From: Hyalella azteca
Lineage: Eukaryota; Arthropoda; Malacostraca; Amphipoda; Hyalellidae
DNA length: 64,000 bases
Assembly: GCF_000764305.2 (NCBI RefSeq)
Contig: NW_025941463.1
Span: 419,841-483,840 of the forward strand
Direction of reading: 5' to 3'
Of this stretch, positions 1-12,400 are shown piece by piece. The notes under the pieces were generated by a model. That model searched no databases. It had not been told where the DNA came from and saw only the letters and a program-made list of their open reading frames with translations. The first letter of the stretch is position 1. Each line of letters begins with the position of its first letter. A program made the position numbers and the translations under genes.

Positions 1-18
1 TAAAATAATCAGTATTTC

Positions 19-289
19 CAGTGGTGGGCACAATCCGCTTATCCGCTAACCGCTTATTAGCGAGGCTGACGTTTATTTTAGCCGGTGTGCCACAATCATT
101 GCTGACTACAACATATGTACGTCAACCAATCACGTCTTGTGTAAACTATCACATCTTTTGTTACACAAAACGTGATTGGTTAACGTACATATGTTGACGT
201 AGTCAGACATCAGTGTGGCATACCGGCTAAGGAAAACGTCATCTTCACTAATTAACGGTTAGCGGATTAGCAAACTGTACCCACCACTG
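19..289. mobile_element. hAT-like foldback MITE with 8-bp target site duplication
   Basis: The ends are inverted: CAGTGGTGGG at 19 and CCCACCACTG ending at 289. The inversion continues inward (CCGCTAACCG against CGGTTAGCGG) and through a central palindrome at about 104-209 containing CATATGTACGT. The 8-bp direct repeat AGTATTTC flanks it at 11-18 and 290-297. An 8-bp duplication and CAGTG-type ends are typical of hAT transposons. There is no coding capacity, so it is a non-autonomous MITE. It lies in a calpain intron just after the exon at 343-477. Confidence 0.88.
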
Positions 290-342
290 AGTATTTCCAA
301 TATGCTAATAATTTACAATGGCCTATACGAGTGCTATCGTAC

Positions 343-477
343 TTAGCATAGGCCTTCTCCAGCAGGGCGGACCAATATTCGTTGCGCTCATCGGAGTGCA
401 TGAAGACGAGCTTGCCGTAGTACGTCGGCAGACGGTCGTCTATCACGACGTCCACCCAGCGCCCGTACTGCCAGAAC
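343..477 (-). CDS. Calpain protease-core exon (FWQYGRW...LLEKAYAK)
   Basis: The acceptor is ACGTCGCAG with the exon starting at 477, and the donor is AA|GTACGA with the exon ending at 343. The 135 bp are 1 + 44 codons + 2. The frame reads [20 protein letters not shown] and, after [24 protein letters not shown]. This is the highly conserved calpain segment just before the catalytic-His half of the protease core. It is the last exon of this gene visible in the window. Confidence 0.93.
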
Positions 478-3400
478 CTGCGACGTGCGGGCACGTTAGA
501 AACATAACCCTGGGTAATAACCTTACCCATTACAATGCCCCAGCCCATTACCATGAGGGAGGGCACGGAAATGGAGGGAATGGTTTTGAAGGCAACTCTC
601 TTCATCTACGTCTAGCAGCCTCACCCTTTCCCTACAGCAGCCCAAATAAAAATTAAGGGTGGGGCATCGATGATTATATTTGGCAATGGTAGATTACAGG
701 CGTCGTAACGGTTTGTGAACAGATCTGCCAAAAATCGACAATAAAACACCAATAAATCGAGTGGGGGGAGCATAGCTGGCAGTCATTATATTAGGCTAGA
801 GAAAAATAATGACACGAAGTGATGGAGGCATTTCCCGCCTTACATTTCGAAATCATCGAGTGATGATTCGTTAAAACACGCAATAATATTAGTGGAAAAA
901 TATTTCGAATCGAACCGCTGTTAAAATAGGTGTAATGTTCACATTATGAAACTTCCCTATTTATCAAGCATTTTCCGGTAGCCTTTGCTCTGAGCTGAAC
1001 AATTGTTCGTTATGGACAAACGAAGTATCTTTCAGCGGCTGTTTTCTCGAATGTTGCAGCATGTTCATATAAAATGGCTAATGGAACCATCTAGTCATCA
1101 CAGCTAGTGGTAGTTAGAATTACCTTCTCTCATTGTATGATATTAATAATTGCAATTCTTCAATTGAATATTTTAAAATTACTCGACAGCCATGTCCTTT
1201 CTGATAGCACAACGGTAGAGGCTTGGCTTCGCGTGAGAGACCAGAGTTCGAATCCTGCAGGCAGGGACTTTCTCCAACTCGATTTCTCACGAGGTACGTC
1301 TATAGTACTTTGATAATTTGTTTCTGCAATATGTCTGACATTGATACTTGTACAGACAGGATGGATTTGCATACGTAGTCCTCAGAATACGATCGACTGG
1401 AGCAATATCAGTGAATGCAAAAGCATCGGATATGAAGCTAGAGGAAAATTTGTTATCGACTTCATTTTAAATGTGGCCATCGGTGCCTCATCGATGCGCA
1501 ACCGGTGCCAATGGGCAGTTATTGATGGAAGAAGAGCTTTTACGGGTAGGGTGTCCATGGCCGAAGGCACGTCATAGGTGGAACATAGGCCGGAAACGCC
1601 ATAGATGACGCATCGATGCGCAATCGGTGCTCTACCTAAAATTTTCACCTGTAGTCAACAATATTCATCGATGCTCCACCAATAATTTTTATTTGAGAGG
1701 TATCCATTTCGTCCTAACAGATGCAACATGCCCCCCCCCCCTTAACAGATGCACCAGGTCCCCAACCTGAAGGGAAAGCCCAAGTGTAGTTGTCCCCTTG
1801 TACAGACACAACAGGTCCCCAGCAGGTGACCCAGTAGGTGCATCCGCTGCCGGAGCAGATGCTGCAGCTCATTTCCCATCCTACATATTCAACAAATCCC
1901 TCCCTTAGCAGGTGCATCAGGTGCCCTAGCAGGTGCCCCAGCAGGCGCAACAGTTCACCTGAAGTGGAAGGCCCCAGCGTAGTTGTCCCCCCTTACAGAC
2001 ACAACAGGTCCACTACCTGTCTCTTATACACATCTTGAGANGTATCATCTAGAGAGGCAGGAGAGGAGTATCATCTGTCTCTTATACACATCTAGATGTG
2101 TATAAGAGACAGACTTTACATCGTTCATTATATAAAGGATAAGTGGTTAATTACCGTTATTATTCGTATATACTTTACATTGTTTATTATATAAAGGATA
2201 AGTGGTTAATTACCGTTATTATTCGTATATACTTTACATTGTTTATTATATGCAGGATAAGCGGTTAATTGTGTAGTTAATTTTTTAATTATATACTTTA
2301 TATTGTTCATTTATATACAGGATAATATAATTAATATATTCTCATAGATAATATCAATTATTATTCGTATATACTATATATTGTTAATTATATACAGGAT
2401 ATTATCCTATATATATTCTAATTGATAATATAAATTATTCTTAAATACTATATATTGCTTATTATAAACAGGATAATATCCTACATTTATTCGAATTGAT
2501 AATGGTATAAAATTTCTCATATTATGATAATATCGAATATCTCGTATTGAAAAATTGTAGCTATTGATATTATCGATTAATATCATTATTATTGATTAAT
2601 AATAATTTTTGTTACCTATTTATTGTTATTATCGGAAATCACGACTATGAATACAAAATGCTTGAAAATGAAGTGATTATATTTACAAGAAAATGCCAAT
2701 TATAATAGTCAAATAATTGTTTTAATTTCAAAATATCCATTGTTATAGGCCAAAATAAATTGGACATAATAATTAGGATAATATAATGTTAATTGTGAAT
2801 AAACATATTCAAATTAGGATTTTAATTTGCCAGTTAACATCAAGGGGACAATCTTAATTGAATTAAGGGGACAATCTTAATTAAATTCATTACCTAATTG
2901 ACAAAATAAATAAGATGTGAATAATTGAATGAATTTTATTATGAATGGGATCATTCTGTCCATTCACTTATATAGGTCATATAATATATTATGAATCGGA
3001 AGAATTCGTTTATATATGTCAACTTATATAATGAATGATAATTAAACATAATTAATATATATATTATGATAATATATCATGATAATTAAAATTCCGTAAA
3101 TTACAATAGTATCCATAACTATGATATACAATTAATATAAAAGTCCTGGCCTATGTCAGGGCTAAATAATCATTTAGAATTGAAATTATTTCAATTTTAA
3201 AATTTATATTTCATTCCATTTTCAGACTTTAAACAAATTTCGAATTTTGTACTATTAAAGAAATGATTTGCAGAACGAAAGAAAAATAGGCCAAAAAAAT
3301 TTGATGGTCTACATTATTTTTACAATAAATGTACTGTATCATTCAGCAAACTTTGCTGAATCATTAAAACATCAGCCCGCAGGTTCCCTAATCTTGAATA

Positions 3401-6400
3401 ATCTAATATATAGGTTAAAATATATAAATATTATTATAATGTTCATAATAACAATAATTAACATCATTATTATTACTATATTGATATATTCCAGTAATAT
3501 AATATAGCACTATCATTATAACATTGATAATTAAAATCATTTTAATTACTATACTAATATACTACGCTAATATAATATATTGTTATTATTATTATTATAA
3601 TGTTGACAATAATGTTAATTAAAATTATTATTTTAATATATTATACTTACATAATATATTATTATTATAAAACATAACCAGCTCACCCAGCTCGCCCTGC
3701 TTGACGTCAAACCGCGACGCGCCGTCCACGAACAACTGCGGGTCCCCGCTGATCTCCTGGTGAACACAACGCCTGTCAACACCTGCCAACACTAGGCAAA
3801 AACAGTTGAAAACAGCTGGCAACAGCCATAGGTGGCATGTGGCAACAGCCATAGGTGGCATGTGGCAACAACCATAGGTGGCATGTGGCAACAGTCATAG
3901 GTGGCATGTGGCAACGGCCATAGGTGTCATGTGGCAACAGCCATAAGTGGCATGTGGTAACAGCCATTGGTGGCATGTGGCAACAGCCACAGGTGGCATG
4001 TGGCAAAAGTTTACGGCAAGGCAAAGAACGACTACAGAAGCAAGCTGGATATTTGGCAGAGGAGGCGAGTGCATCATCTATTGTAATTAGGAGTATCATC
4101 TAGAGGGGCAGGAGAGGAGTATCATCTAGAGAGGCAGGAGAGGCGTATCATCTAGAGGGGCAGGAGAGGAGTATCATCTAGAGAGGCAGGAGAGGAGTAT
4201 CATCTAGAGAGGCAGGAGAGGAGTATCATCTAGAGNNNNNNNNNNNNNNNNNNNNNNNNNNNNNNNNNNNNNNNNNNNNNATCTAGAGGGGCAAGAGTAT
4301 CATCTAGAGGGGCAAGAGTATCATCTAGAGGGGCAAGAGTATCATCTAGAAGGGCTAGAGTATCTAGAGGGGCAAGAGTATCATCTAGAGGGGCAAGAGT
4401 ATCATCTAGAGGGGCAAGAGTATCATCTAGAGGGGCAAGAGTATCTAGAGGGGCAAGAGTATCATCTAGAGGGGCAAGAGTATCATCTAGGGTAAATAGG
4501 AGTATCATCTAGAGGAGCAAGAGTATCATCTAGGATGACAGGAGCAGATAACAAAATCATCTAACCAAGACAGGGCATCATCTAGGGCAGTGGTTCAGAA
4601 AGTGGGCGGTAGGGGATAGGACAAGTGGGATCTTTCCCCCTGGGGGCGATGGAAAGATCTGGAGTAGCGGTGAGGTTCAAATTGCAGCATGCCAAATATC
4701 AAGAAAAAGGTGTTTGTTTCCACATGTGTCGGTGGGGGGGGCACTAGGAATTCACTGGCAAAACAAGGGGGCGCCAGCCTGCAGAAGTTTGGGAACCATT
4801 GATTCCAGGGGGATCTGGAGTATCATCTAGTGAAGCCTAAAGTATCAATAGGGAAGGCATCAGTATCGTCTAGGGACGAGTGCATCATCCAGCTAAGGCA
4901 TTGTCTTGAGAAAGCAAGTGCATCATCCATTGGAAGCAAGTGTTGTCTCTAAGTGCAGGTGCACCCTAAAGGTGCAGGTGCACCCTAGAGGTGCAGGTGC
5001 ACCCTAAAGGTGCAGGTGCACCCTAAAGGTGCAGGTGCACCCTAAAGGTGCAGGTGCACCCTAAAGGTGCAGGTGCACCCTAAAGGTGCAGGTGCACCAC
5101 TAAGATGCAATATATAATAAAACTCACCCGAAGCGCCGAGATCTCCTTTAAGCAAGAGGAAGTGACATGTGGCCGGTTATTAATTAACATTTTATCATTT
5201 TCCCAAGATCCATTTTTATATTGTCTAGAAAAAATTGAATAATATACAAATTACTTGACATATTAACATTTTCTTGAGGTCCTTTTGTATATTATCAAGA
5301 AAAAAACAGGACAATATACAAATTACAAACTATACCCGGCAAAATTACAAACTATTCAAGACATGAAAACTAGTTTAGAACTAGAGAAGAGCCAATAAAA
5401 TGTTCCCTTCTCGGGGAAGGCATGAAATTCCGTTCGTATTCATGACATGATAACAAAAATTCCCCACAAATGTTCCCCTAAAATGTTCAAAGAGTGTTAA
5501 AAGAAGTTCATTATATATTCCTCGCTGTCGGGGATAACTCCCCAAACTTTGAGTGGTAATAGCCAATGAAAAAATCCCCCGTAAAAATATGATTTACATG
5601 GGGACGCTTTCACTGGAAGGGCTTGGAGGGACTTACATGGGGACGCTTCCACTCGAAGGACTTGGGGACATACATGGGGACGCTTCCACTCGAAGGGCAT
5701 GAGGGACTTACATAGGGACGCTTCCATTGGAAGGGCTTGGGGGGACTTACATGGGGACGCTTCCACTGGAAGGGCTTGGGGGGCCTTACATGGGGACGCT
5801 TCCACTGGAAGGGCTTGGGGGGCCTTACATGGGGACGCTTCCACTCGGAGGGGCTTGGGGACTTACATGGGGACGCTTCCACTCGAAGGGCTTGGGGGGA
5901 CTCTTGCTGAAGAAGATCGAGGAGTCCTGAGCGGGGAAGGCAGGATCCTCGAACAGGACGCCGTTCTCGAGGCAGTAGTCCCGGATGCGCTCGAAATCCT
6001 GCACCTCCTCCCCACGACCATGCAGGCCGGAGCCCCGCTCCCCGAACTGTGGGGAAGAATAATTAATATGTTTTATAAATATTATCATTTTTTAAGTGTT
6101 GAAATATCAATATATTCAAATAAATATATTTTAAAATACAACCCAAGTAAAACGATATCTAGCAACCTAAAGAAGGGTTTTAGACACACCTAGCCCTATC
6201 TCTAACCCTAACCTAACGAGGTTGGCGTTTTTTATGTCCGGTGAAGTAGTTCATTTATTTTCGCGTCCGATTTTTGAGTACAAACTAATTGCAGAGTTAA
6301 TAACCGGACGCGATTTTGTCCGGTTATTGTTAAACTTATATATTTTATATATTTATATATAAATACATTTAAATATATATATTTAAATATCAATATATTT

Positions 6401-9400
6401 TAGAAATAAATAAATGAAATATAATTAAATGATAAAATAATGAGTTATAATCTTTTAAAAATGTTGAATGCAAGAATTTCTTCCCCAGGAACGTTTAGCC
6501 CCGAACTCTGTCCCAAAAACTGCTATGGGGGAAGAATAATGAATTAATTACCTACATATTATTGAAGAATCTAATTTAAACTTATATTTGAATTATAAAT
6601 AAATTATAATTGCAAATACTTCTGCCGCACGCCCATGCTGGCTTCCCTCCAAACTAAGGTGGGAGACATAATTATTAAATTTTACATAATATAATTGAAG
6701 AAATAGAAATACTCGTATAGAAAAAAATATAAGTAATGGCATTGAATTTATTAAAAATTGCCAGTGCAGAAATAGATTTTTATCTAACTTTGTTTCCCGC
6801 CAAAAACATCAATTCAAATTACATATACGTACATATTAATCGTTAAATATTAACTTAAATTAAATATAAATGCGAATAAACTGAAAAAAATGAATTGGAT
6901 CGTCAAAATAGCGGTCCGACCTTTGTTTGACATACGATGAAATATTAGTGTACTATACATTGAAAACACAGCTAAATTATATGTTATGAATCGACATGTA
7001 CGAAAGTTGATGAAAATAACGTACGTGACTTCCCTGAAATTACCTGAAGTCACGCCTGTTACGGCTGAATATTCACCATATTAACATTGAAAAGACGTAC
7101 AAATGAATAAGTTAGCTTATAATTATTTCCAGAATTATGTATTGTGTATGATGTCACCATTGTACGTAGAATACATTAATCGTGACATGAACCAAAACAT
7201 GAGGAATATTGTCGACGAATAAAAATGAAGGCGATAACGATGGCAATAATAAGGAAGATAATACGATAATTATAGACTTTATGATAAATATCTTAAATCG
7301 GAGCGACTTTATGCGTTTTTTTTATCAACAGGATAATGTTTTATTCAGGCTCTAAGTTTTTGTGACGTTATCTAACGTGTGCTTTGATCAAGACGTTGGT
7401 TAACGTTCGTTATGATGAAGACGTTAGCCAACGTTCGTTATGATCAAGACGTTAGCCAACGTTCGTTATGATGAAGACGTTATCCAACGTTCGTTATGAT
7501 CAAGACGTAAGCCAACGTTCGTTATGATCAAGACGTTAGCCAACGTTCGTTATGATCAAGACGTCAGCCAACGTTCGTTATGATCTAGACGTTAGCCAAC
7601 GTTCATTATGATCGAGACGTCACGGACTGCTTGTGTGGGCGCGATAAGGGCGCGTTATCGGCGGCCGCCGGATGCGCGCTCAGCCCAGGCGATACGCTGC
7701 AGCGTCGGCACGCGATAACAATTGATTATAAACCTAATTTACCCTAACTGCTAATTATTATCCCTAATTATGACTAATTAGTAAGGTAACCATAACTATG
7801 GTAACATGGTAGTATTCACGGTGCATTATTTCATGACAAAATAGAGGAATTAGGTAGCATGAAATAATACCATAGGTCCATAGTATTATTTTATATAAAG
7901 TAATACCATCATATTATTGTTGGTTTTAGGATTATTCAGTTTATCCCAAAAGGAAAGTGCGATTATCCCAGAAGGATACTAATGCGGTCTTCACATTGTT
8001 GGGATTGAGCAGAAACTATTGAGCCAAATAGTCTTTCTTATCCGCATTATGGACTCCTCGATCCAAAGCATTTCATCCAAAGAGCAGAATCCTGATATTG
8101 CTTCTTCCATCATCCACACAAAAGTTTTCTCGTCATCCACACACCGACTTTCAATTCTATCATCCACACACCGGTTTTTAATTTTGTCATTTACACACCG
8201 GTTTTTAATTCAAACATCCATACACCGGTTTTCAATTGTTTAATTGTTGTTTTTGTTGTTTATCCACACACCGGTTTTCAATTCAAACATCCACACACCG
8301 GTTTTCAATTCAAACATCCACACACCGGTTTTTCAATTCATTTTTCAATTCTATCATCCACACACCGGTTTTTTTAATTCTATCATTCACACACCGGTTT
8401 TTTCATCATCCACGTACCGGTTGCACGATGTGGTACCGTCCGTCCGCTCCTTGGAAAACGCACCGAAAATTTGATAAAAATTTCCGTCCATTTTTGACGT
8501 TTCTGTATCGCTGCTTGCGGGGATATTTGACAGGAGAAATCGTCATAGGTTTGGAGGCAATATCCAAAATCCGTTTTTTTCAAAGACATTGTGCAAAATA
8601 AGTGCATTGATGAAGTGCAGAAATAACGGTGATGTCCATTGCATTTTTATGGTGAAAATAACGGTAGCAGTGATGACCATTACCGTTTTAACCATTTTCA
8701 ATTGTACCTTTTTAAAAATTGTCAGCCATGACAATTTAAAAAATTGCCAAATGGTTGGCAATTTAAAAAAATTGCCAACCATTTTAGTTTCAAAAATTCA
8801 GCGCATCCAGTGAAAGTTTTTTTTATCATGTCCATGCAAATTGAAATCATCAACCATTGTCGTTAAATTTCAGATAATATACAAAAATCGGTTGAATGTT
8901 GTTGATTGAAATCGGGTCTCCAGTGAGTAATTTGACGTAGAATTTTCAAAAACTTGACTTCGGTTGGTTCACGTTGATTTTACGATAGCTTTTCGCAGGT
9001 TTGTGAAGAATTGCCTCAATTTTTTGGAGAATATTATTGTTGTTCCGAAGAAGTTCATCAGGAATTACAATATTTAAAAAATATTCGCTTCGTTTGTTAT
9101 CGCCGGTCGGAAGAGATGATTGGAGAGTGAAAGGAAAAAATAAAATTAATAATTAATAAAACTAAGAACTGATAAAGTTCGAATGATGAAAAACATTAGA
9201 CAAACAAATGTTGTTAATGATCTAGTAAATATGCTTCAAGTAAAATAAATATTTTCGATCAATAATAAATGAATTATATTTCATTAATATGAACAACATC
9301 GATTCGAATTAATTTGATCTATTAGATCCAATTATAAATAATAAACGGTTATATTTTTTAGGGTGGCGAAATAACTGCGTTTGAGTAGTCATTCATCTGG

Positions 9401-12400
9401 TAAATAAACTATTTATCGAGTCCCTTTAACATATTTACATTTAAATTTACATTAATTATTTAATGATTGAAACTTCAGATCGAAATACCAATATACAAAA
9501 ATGCGCAATACCAAATATATCACGTAAAAATAACTTTTATTTGTTGATAATTAAACAAATACATTGATCAGAGTTAGTATTTTAAGTTCAAGCAATTTAT
9601 CCTATACTGAATAATGAAAATTTAACGAATTATCGAATTATTAATCGTTAATAGTTAAAAAATAAATTGATTAATAGTTTACGCTCACTTTGATTAAATT
9701 TTCTGTAGAGTCTTGAGATTTGTATTTATTTCTCCTCACATCGTTCTTCCCCCTACCGTCATTATACGGTCGCGTATCATTGATATCATCCAGACATTCG
9801 ATCAAATCTTCGATGACGTCCCCCTTTCGAAAATTCGTGTTCGAAGAAATCGGGACAAAACCGACATAATTTCCGCCAATGTCCAAGTTGGGGAAAGGCT
9901 GAACCCCAAAACCAGTGGGCGCATGTGGGGGTTGAGCCCCGAATCCAGTGGGTGCATGTGGGGTTTGAGCCCCAAAACCAGTGGGTGCAGCTGGGGGTTG
10001 AACCCCAAAACCGGTAGGTGCGGGTGGGGGTTGAGCCCCAAAACCGGTAGGTGCAGCTGGGGGTTGAGCCCCAAAACCAGTGGGTGTAGACGGGGATTGA
10101 GCCCCAAATCCGTAGGCTGGATGAGGGGGTTGAGCCCCAAAACCGGGTTGAGCCCCAAAACCGGTGGGTGCATGTGGTGGGGGTTGAGTCATAAAACCAG
10201 TGGGCGCAAGTTGAGGTTGAATCCCAAATTCGGTGGATGCAGTTAGGGGTTGCGTGAACCCCGAAGTCAAGTTGTAGGGTGAAGTTGGGGTTGCGTTTAG
10301 GGTTAAACCCATTGAGGGATGACCAGTATTTCTTATTTGTGGGGGATTTAAATTTTCCCCGCCATAGAGGCTCCTATATTCCCCAGCTGGTACTCCCCAG
10401 CCAGCCATAATTAGGGTAAGATCTATGCAATTTACCCCAAGTTTATAATTTCAAAGCAAAATACTTCGAAGAAAATCTTTCAAATTTACCCTAACTTTAG
10501 GAAAAGAATGTTTTAAGGAAAATCTGTCAATAGACACGAGATGATTGAGAATAGAAATATTGTTTAAAAAAGTTTTAGATGATGAATGGAAAATGAATGT
10601 CAGTGAAACTGACACAGTGAAAGTTAATGTCAGTTAAAAATGTGAAAAATTTGAAAAATGAATGTAAGTGACAGCATTTAAATATTGACTAAAGGAACGA
10701 AAATTTAGGGAAGAGTCGGAAAGAACAGGAAAACATACGAAAAAGTAAATAATAAAAGATTCGGAACCAAGAAAAATGTTCTGAAAAAATTGTACTAACG
10801 GGATACCTGGAATTATATTATTTTTTCATTTCCTACTTTATATATATAGAAATTAATTCTATACATAGAAAAACGTTCTGTTTTTAGAAATTCTGTATAT
10901 AAATAAAGGAATTCTTTCTATAGATAAAAATGTTTTCCAAATCTAGACATTATTCCTACATAGACAAATTCTCTCTATATCCAGAAATACTTTCTATATA
11001 TAGAAATTCTTTCTGTAAATAGAAATTCCTTTACAGATAGAAATTCTTTCTGTTAATAGAAATTCTTCCTATATATATAGAAATCTTTCTTTACACCGAC
11101 GATTAAAGAAAAACATTGATGATCTGCTTCAATCAATCTATCATCCCTGCACTGATAGTGGCACTCAATACAATGATAGCGTTAAATGTTTTCTTTCTAA
11201 AATCCGACAATAATTCGAATGTCACAGTAAATAATGAATTACAAATATTAAATTTCAGAGATGCACGTCCTAGCCACACCACAGAAACTAGTCAACTAAC
11301 CGTCTCTGCGCACCATGCCTTATCTCTGCCGTTATCTTCTCAGGATGATAAGAGATATACAATAATGGGTTCTTATTATAGATCACATATATCCTAATGT
11401 TATATGAGAGGTATCGTAGATTTGGTAACTTATACATTTGAATTATATGAATTATGTATAAACAAATAGATTAGCTAGTCATCCTGAATCCCGTCACCCC
11501 GAATCCCGTCATCCCGAATCCCGTCACCCCGAATCCCGTCATCCCGAATCCCGTCACCCCGAATCCCGTCATCCCGAAGCCAGTCACCCCGAATCCCGTC
11601 ATCCCAAATCCCGTCACCCCGAATCCCGAATTTTATTTCACATTATATCATATTATATATTCTCCATCCTCACCATATAATATAGAACTCCATCCTCGGC
11701 ATATGGCATCGCTGTATGACGTAGGCGCAAGGGGTAACAAATTAAAAAAAACAGGCGCAGATTTTGGCAAAATAGGCGCAAGTACTGGACGAAATAGGCG
11801 CAGTTATGCACGAAATAGGCACAGTATTGGATAGAATAGGGACTTTTTTCGTCCCAATTGTCCAGGAATTGCTATGCCCAATTACATGACCTCATAATAA
11901 AAACGTTGATTGGTTGGCATAATCTCTCAGTACAGCGTACACGAGCCACTAGTCACTGTTTATTTTTTATTAAATATCTAATTTAAATACGGGCGTTCTG
12001 TCCATGGAAATAAATTATTGCTGCTGGTGATCTAGGGTAACTCTGTTTGGATTTAGGGTATTTTCTTCGTTAAAATTTAGAGGATATACATACTTATTAT
12101 TTGCATGTTCTAAGAATTCAGATGAAACCACGAGGCACTCGACGCATGAGTTTTCAGCGGCACAGGTTAGAACGTTAGAGTAAATTCGCAAAATAAACGA
12201 TTTCCAAAATTCCAGATCCGAAAAATAAGCGCAAGTGCTTTCTAAAGATGCTTTACTTCCAAACAAACACAGGCTTTTCGTTATTATCAGCAAAACAAAC
12301 TTGAACTCTTTAAAATTTACCGTGAATAACATTGATGCTCTTGAAGTTATCGTAAAAAGACGGACTTTCCATTAACTCTTAGTAAAACAAACAGAGGCTC

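Noticed and set aside
5699..6193. 164-aa plus-strand ORF
   Set aside because: Antisense to the calpain exon and its array.
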